In this document: piece by piece, positions 1 through 64,000 of the stretch
Numbering within the stretch: position 1 is the first letter of the stretch
Layout: the number at the start of each line of letters is the position of its first letter
Assembly: GCA_037039925.1 (NCBI GenBank)
Contig: JAXRKP010000201.1
Span: forward strand, 343,501 to 407,500
Source: Doris montereyensis
Lineage: Eukaryota > Mollusca > Gastropoda > Nudibranchia > Dorididae
Direction: 5' to 3'
Length of the DNA: 64,000 nt
Translations under genes and position numbers: made by a program
The notes under the pieces: model-generated
Databases searched by the model: none
Told to the model about the DNA's origin: nothing
The model's input: the letters and a program-made list of their open reading frames with translations, nothing else

Positions 1-2
1 TT

Positions 3-200
3 CTTGTTCACACACCTGACTCAAGTGAGGAAATCAGTACCTTTCCTAAGAGTGCAACATTGTTAAAAACACCTGAAGCAGCCATGGCTTTGAACCGTTG
101 TTGTCATCGTGATTACAAAGTCATAGCATTAGAGAGAAAAAGGCAACAACAATATGTCAATCAAAAAGTGCAAGAAAAGATAAACAAAAAAGAACATTAA
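3..200 (+). other. Open frame running in from the window edge, unidentified
   Basis: Frame 3 on the plus strand is open from the window start to a TAA at 198-200 and reads, in part, TPDSSEEISTFPKSATLL and HRDYKVIALERKRQQQY. It ends in a Lys/Gln-rich basic helix. It is opposite to the JIP gene. It could be the C-terminus of a mobile-element protein or chance; no family is recognised. Confidence 0.3.
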
Positions 201-397
201 TCTGGCACGATTGTCTTGTATTGCCTTAGTGCATCACTACACGGTGTGCACATTTAGAGGACAATTATGTTTCTTTTACTGCCCCTACTTTATTTTCCTT
301 TTTGCCCTTCCTTCCTCAAATGCAGGAAATACAAGACAACAGGTTCAGGTAGTGAAAAATATCTTCCGTCTCTTGTCTTCCAAACGCATAGTATGCT

Positions 398-721
398 CTA
401 CTTAACAAACTGTTTATCCTCATGGAGATAGGGCAGCACATAAGGCTGACATGGTGGATCGCCATTGACCTCAATCAGATACCAATTTTGTCCTCTACCC
501 CAACGTCCATCCTTGATCTCCATCTCTTTTTCAAGGCTCCTCAGGGATTTTAACAGGGGACCCTTTTCTTGTTGCCTATGGGATCCATCTAAGGGATTTT
601 GTTGTCTATGGGATCCATCTAAGGGATTTTGTTGCCATGGGATCCATCTGAGGGATTTTTTCAGGATGGCATCAGCATTCATCCTAAGGATGTGACCACG
701 TCCATGTTCTCTTTCTAACAA
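398..721 (-). other. Unidentified ORF with a threefold 30-bp repeat
   Basis: A 107-codon open frame on the minus strand contains GRGQNWYLIEVNGDPP and a decamer QQNPLDGSHR repeated. The DNA at about 572-661 is three copies of a 30-bp unit containing ATGGGATCCATCT. The composition is protein-like but I know no matching family. It may be a decayed element fragment. It is not a JIP segment. Confidence 0.25.
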
Positions 722-1034
722 TCTGACATATTGGCTCCAGTGACCAAAACATCCTCAAAGATCTTTTCAAACTTTTTTGTTCTGGAAGGTGTGTAGCTTT
801 CTTCACATCTATTTAGTTGTTTTTCAAATATTCATAAAAAAGGACAGCTAGAATATTTGATTTATAGAATTTAAGTTTTTGGTTTATTGAAATTTTCCTT
901 GAGTTCAAAATCTCAGTGATACAAACTTTTTTGATCTCATCTTTCAGTTTCTTTTGTAGTTTTACTTCCAAGATATGCAAAAGAGACAAACAAAATTTCT
1001 ATTTTGAAATGTGACTATTCTTCATGCTGATTTG

Positions 1035-2635
1035 CATGTGTGTCCTGATAAAATTATGTCTCTCCTGTATGAAACACTGTGATTGCTAGGCATCTGCTCT
1101 ACTTTTGGTCTCTCCTGCATGAATTGCTACATCTGTGATTGTCTCTCCCATCTGCTCTTACTTTCTGATAAAATTCTGGGATTCTCCTGATGAACCATGA
1201 AACTTTCTTGATTGATAGGCCATCTGCATCATCTTACTTTCTGATTTCTTCTCCTGTATGAAACACAGATTGCTAGGCATCTTTTACTTTCTGATAAAAA
1301 CATGAAACACTGTGATTGCTAGGCAAATTCCTATTCTGTTTTGGAAATGTGATTGCTAGGCATCTGCTCTTTACTTTCTGATAGAATTCTGTGTCCTGCA
1401 TGAACCACATCTGCTCTTACTTTCTGATAAAATTCTGTCTCTCCTGTATGAAACACTGTGATTGCTAGGCATCTACTCTTACTTTCTGATAAATTCTGTC
1501 TCTCCTGCATGTTCTGGAAGCATGTGATTGCTAGGCATCTGCTCTTACTTTCTCATAAATGAACCACTGTGATTCTGCTCTTACTTTCAAATATCTCCTG
1601 CATGAACCACATCTGCTCATGATAAAAACATTGCTAAGCATCTGACTTTCAATAAAAATCTGATATACTAGGCATCTGCTCTTACTTTCTGATAAAATTC
1701 TGTCTCTCCTGTATGAACCACTGTGATTGCTAGGCATCTGCTCTTACTTTCTGAAATTTTGTCTCTCCTGCATGTCTCTCCTGATATTCTGTCTCTCCTG
1801 CATGAACACTGTGATTGCATAAAAGCATGCATTCTGATGGCCTTTACTTTCTGATGAAAATCTGCTCTTACTTTCTCATAAAATTCTCATGAACCACTGT
1901 GATTGCTAGGCATCTGCTCTTACTTTCTCATAAAAATTCTGTCTCTCCTGCATGAACCACATCTGCTCTTACTTTCTGATAAAATTCTGTCTCTCCTGTA
2001 TGAACCACTGTGATTGCTAGGCATCTGCTCTACTTTCTGATAAAATTCTGTCTCTCCTATGAACCACATTTTTGGATAAAATGTATGAACCACTGTGATT
2101 TGCAGCTCTTACTTTCTGATAGCATGTGTCCTGATAAAATTCTGTCTCTCCTGCATGAACCACTGTGATTGCTAGGCATCTGCTCTTACTTTCTGATAAA
2201 TTCTGTCTCTCCTGCATGAACCACACTCTTACTTTCTGATAAAATTCTGTCTGCTCCTGCATGAAACCACTGTGATTGCTAGGCCTGATGTCTGATAAAA
2301 CTTTCATAAAATTCTGTCTCTCCTGCATGAACCACTGTGAAACTGCTCTTACTTTCTCATAAAAATGAACCACTGTGACTAGGCATCTGCTCTTACTTTC
2401 TGATAAAATCTGTTCTGTGTATGAACCACTGTGATTGCTAGGCATCTGCTCACTTTCTGATAAAATTCTGTCTCTCCTGTATGAAACACTGTGATTGCTA
2501 GGCATCTGCTCTTACTTTCTCATAAAATTCTGTCTCTCCTGTATGAACCACTGTGATTGCTAGGCATCTGCTCTTACTTTCTGATAAAATTCTGTCTCTC
2601 CTGCATGTACTGTGATTGCTAGGCATCTGCTCTAC
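1035..2635. repeat. Minisatellite of about 64 bp abutting a JIP exon donor
   Basis: About 25 degenerate and often truncated units fill 1.6 kb. On the minus strand a unit begins ATCAGAAAGTAAGAGCAG and continues through ATGCCTAGCAATCACAGTG and CATGCAGGAGAGACAG. The exon ending near 2636 runs into the array with ATCAGTGAAAAGTAGAGCAG, so the units resemble the exon-intron junction itself. Unit order is ragged, with many internal deletions. Confidence 0.9.
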
Positions 2636-60981
<58,346 letters not shown>

Positions 60982-61126
60982 CTACATATAAAGACAAAAG
61001 AAAGAAAACAAAAGTTTCATGAAATTAAGTATTATCTTTTTTTAAATCTAGTGTTCAACAAATATTATCCCTGATAAAGTTACTAAATTTATAAAAACGT
61101 GAAAAAAATATATAGTTTTAGTAATA

Positions 61127-61768
61127 CAGTGGACTCTCTAATCGGGAAATTTGTGGATTGTAAAATCGTCCCCATTTGCCGGAGACTTAGGGATTTTGGT
61201 AAAATGCAGAATCAAACGAACAAGTAGCCACAGGACCAGTTGATCAAAACGATGCATTCTTCAAAGATGCCACTAACACTCGCAATCCATCTCCGATGGA
61301 TGGTAGATAGATAGACATGTAATCAAGAAGGCCTGGTGGGTCGCTAAATCTCCTCTCGTGTCCACCCTTGTGATTGACAGAAGGGGCGGGCAATAAAAGA
61401 CTATGACAGTGCACAACTTTCTAAGCAAGGTCTGGCTCATTCACATCTTCTTAATGGATGTCTGGCTTATAGTCGTCACGAACTGGGGCGACATTGTGTA
61501 CACATTATGCAATATATAACACGTGTAGCACTAATGCAGGTATAATAAATGATGTTTTGCTAACACGGAAAACCAAATTGGGATAAAAAATGAGTGTTGG
61601 AAGAAATAAATATGGGGAAATGGTGATGATAATCAATGCAAGCCCGCAAAAATTGTCCCAATTAGGTGGGGACCTTTCCCGTTTAGAGAGGTAAAATACA
61701 TAGAAACAACTTTGTTCCTGGGAATTCCTCCCGATCGGCTGAGTTTCCCAATTAGAGAGGTTCCACTG
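61127..61768. mobile_element. pogo/Tigger-type MITE
   Basis: Left end CAGTGGACTCTCTAATCGGG and right end complement CAGTGGAACCTCTCTAATTG form imperfect TIRs. Both ends are flanked by TA (61125-61126 and 61769-61770), the target duplication of the Tc1/mariner-pogo group. The 642 bp contain no transposase. TIRs starting CAGTGGA are typical of Tigger-like elements. Confidence 0.85.
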
Positions 61769-63325
61769 TACAAGCATGTCATGTCCCAGATGATATCAAG
61801 TATGATTATTAGATTGAGTCTGTACTTCATAATGAGAATCTGCGGTGAGTAGGCGTGAATAGCATTACTACTTCACATCTCTAATTATAAAACCTGGTTA
61901 AAATGGCAACATAGAGGTGAATGAAAATTCAGCCAAATATGGAGAAACAATGAACTTTTTCTCAATTAACCGCCACTTCTGGTAGAAAACTTCTTAAAAT
62001 GAAAATGATATGTAAATAATTTAAATCTATGCAAAATATGTTTACTCATACGTGGCCTGGGATGTTCCCTTCAGATCATACTTGTAAGCAGTACCGTATA
62101 GCCGCAGTTTCAAAGAGGAGGCATAAATTGATTCCATACTAAAATTGCAATTAGCTCCACTCATTCCTTCAGCAAAATATTTGTAACCCATTGTCAGCTG
62201 GGCCTACACGGGTGGCTTGTTTTGTTTTTGTTATTTTCTTTTAGTTTCATTGTTATTTCCTTCTATTTCTTTTTCAATATTTCTTTGTTACTCTTAGACA
62301 AACCAAACGAACACAAGACTTTCCCATTTTTTATACAAAGAATGATCAATGCATTCATTCTTTGTGTACGGTAAAGACAACACAAACAAATATTTTTATA
62401 ACATTCACAAAACAAATGAATGAGTGGTGACTAAGAAGTAAAGATGGGACAGGAAATGGTGCCTTGCTGTACGAAACACGATGTCAGTCAGCGGTTACAG
62501 GCATTACAGAAAATGAGGGAAGACAAGGTGTGAACATCTGGTTTAGCGTACAAAGCGAAAGGTACCAATCCACAGTAAAAGTTACAACACCTATACCCCT
62601 CCCTCATACTTTGCCATCAAAAGGTTCTGGCAAAAGTAGGCCTATTGACATTGAGCTTTTAGTTTTATGAAGTTACAGCTATTCACCTTGATCTGATGGA
62701 AAAAAACTATGCTGTAAATAAGATTTTTAGATGAAATAAGGCTCTGAAAACAGTCCGTTATATCCAAAAGTACATTTTAGAAAAGTACCTCTTCTCTGGA
62801 CCAGAGGTGTTTTATGGAGAAAAAAACAAGATTGGGACTTGAGTCCCGGAAAAACATACTTTGAGATGGAGTGTACACAGTGTTCGACGGGTACGTTTTA
62901 AACCAAGATTCTACTGTATCTCTGTGCTGATAGAGGCTGTGAACTTCGGAAACTTAACTGCCTTCCTGTCTTCTTATATAGCTAGATCATGATCCTTCTT
63001 TGCATGATTCTTCATTTAGTAACAAAATATCAGACATTCCATCACTTGTTCAACAGAATTTCCGGACTAAAGTTGTTAATAAATAAGATACCTTTTAGCA
63101 AAGGACTGTGGATTGCAAGTAAATTTGTCAACTTACTAGAGGGCCAGAAAAAATTGCTTGACTTAGAAGAACCAACTCTAGGGAATCAATCTCAGGCCTT
63201 CTGGGTCACTCTACCATCTGAGCGGTGAGCTACCAGCGCCTCGTCATAATGTTACATCCATGCATCATAATGCTAAAAATGCCACCAATTACAGAACTTG
63301 TTAACAAAACATGAAAACTTCGATC
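61769..63325. other. Sequence upstream of placed exons, no recognised exon
   Basis: No RH1 exon is visible. A tRNA-like SINE head lies on the minus strand at about 63150-63235 (GGTAGCTCACCGCTCAGATG then GAGATTGATTCCC). At 62906-62922 CCAAGATTCTACTGTAT resembles one end of a pogo-type element, but I cannot find a partner end. Confidence 0.45.
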
Positions 63326-63329
63326 TTAA

Positions 63330-64000
63330 CCCTTGAACCCGTAAGCCCGATATATAGGTATAAACCTTAAAACTGTATAATATATGCCCCGTAGAGCGCC
63401 CCACTAGGACCGATATGTAAGTATTTTAATATGTACCTGATAGTAAAAACAGTCCGTCACTATCATTGTAATGGACTTCTAAACCTCCCGTATTGCCAAT
63501 TATCTTGTCTTTATTTATTAGAACATAATAAATGACGTCGGACTACGGACTGCTGGGACTATGGTAAATGTATTCAAAATGCCTTCGACATGAACCGGAA
63601 GAAGAAACCTGACTGCAGATCAGGTTATTCTGTCCCTAATTTGTGATTCTGATGATGAAGACCTGAATTTAGATTCTGACTACCACGATAGTAAATTAGA
63701 AAGTGAATCAGATAATATATTGAGTGAAAATAAAAAGAGGAGAATGAAAATACAAATTGAAAGATCTTAGAAGAACCAACTCTAGATGAAGATCTAGATC
63801 TAGATATAAACTTAGGACAGGGGGATGTCACACCCACTTCTGCTCCTAGACAAAAACGGAGAAGAATACAGAAGGAAAGAAGTATATTTGATGATGGATG
63901 GAGTGAACTGAACGTTTACACTAGGCCTAGAACTGACATAGACACAACATTCAAAGGTGACACACCACTAGATCTAGGCCCAAAAAACATTCCAGATCAC
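63330..64000 (+). mobile_element. piggyBac element, 5' end (runs off window)
   Basis: TTAA at 63326-63329 is followed by CCCTTGAACCCGTAAGCC, a piggyBac-like terminus. About 270 bp later a transposase N-terminus starts: NLTADQVILSLICDSDDEDL, then acidic residues. After a frameshift near 63770 it continues LEEPTLDEDLDLDINLG, RPRTDIDTTFKGDTPL and DLGPKNIPDH, open to the window end. The acidic N-terminus and the F.GD..L..GPKNIP motif fit piggyBac-derived transposases. Confidence 0.82.

Noticed and set aside
62040..62160. Possible coding exon on the minus strand (LRLYGTAYKYDLKGT)
   Set aside because: Does not match JIP N-terminal sequence and has no clear acceptor/donor pair in phase.
62880..62925. 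Possible second pogo-type element end (complement ACAGTAGAATCTTGG)
   Set aside because: No matching opposite end found, so I did not call an element.

Overview
The window is AT-rich animal DNA that is mostly intron. It is dominated by one large multi-exon gene on the minus strand. No bacterial features, rRNA, true tRNA or CRISPR are present. The repeat content (tRNA-headed SINEs, Penelope-like, piggyBac, pogo/Tigger-like and hAT-like elements, long minisatellite arrays, a 600-bp AG tract) fits a lophotrochozoan, most likely a mollusc. That assignment is inference from repeat style and protein similarity, not a database match.

The gene is the JIP3/JIP4 ortholog (MAPK8IP3/SPAG9; sunday driver in fly, UNC-16 in worm), a scaffold that links kinesin-1 and dynein to cargo and to JNK signalling. 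I can place 25 exons between 60981 (5') and about 2636 (3'), roughly 3.4 kb of coding sequence. In gene order they are: the N-terminal coiled coil (60981-58190), a lineage-variable acidic/Ser-rich linker (57148-40937) with two small frame-neutral cassette-type exons, the second coiled coil/leucine zipper and RH2 helix (37846-35333), a variable linker (22291-20372), and the C-terminal WD40-like propeller (19294-2636). The RH1 exons lie beyond the right edge and the last propeller exons beyond the left edge. Exon phases agree along the gene except at a few places. Four exons carry a clear one-base frameshift and a fifth a possible one, all at or beside short homopolymers, which looks like uncorrected assembly error. 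One roughly 32-nt exon is missing where a tandem array sits.

Region by region. 1-2.6 kb: an unidentified partial ORF, then a minisatellite whose unit contains the splice donor of the neighbouring exon. 2.6-9.3 kb: propeller exons, a 2.35-kb internally deleted DNA transposon with TIRs and an array of TIR-like motifs (3951-6297), and a 22-bp minisatellite against an exon acceptor. 9.3-15.9 kb: intron with SINEs and the AG tract. 16-22.3 kb: exons, a TTAA MITE, a Penelope fragment with a GIY-YIG domain, and a 66-bp minisatellite made of copies of an intron 5' end, donor included. 22.3-35.3 kb: a 13-kb intron with a hAT-type MITE, SINEs, a 23-bp minisatellite and a GC-rich candidate alternative exon. 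35.3-47.1 kb: the coiled-coil/RH2 exons and the cassettes. 47-60 kb: long introns with minisatellites. 61-64 kb: a pogo/Tigger-type MITE and the 5' end of a piggyBac element that runs off the window.

No new biological system can be claimed. The most interesting signals are the minisatellites built from splice-junction sequence, the frame-neutral linker exons, the same-orientation bias of one dispersed repeat family, and the transposon with multiplied TIR-like motifs.
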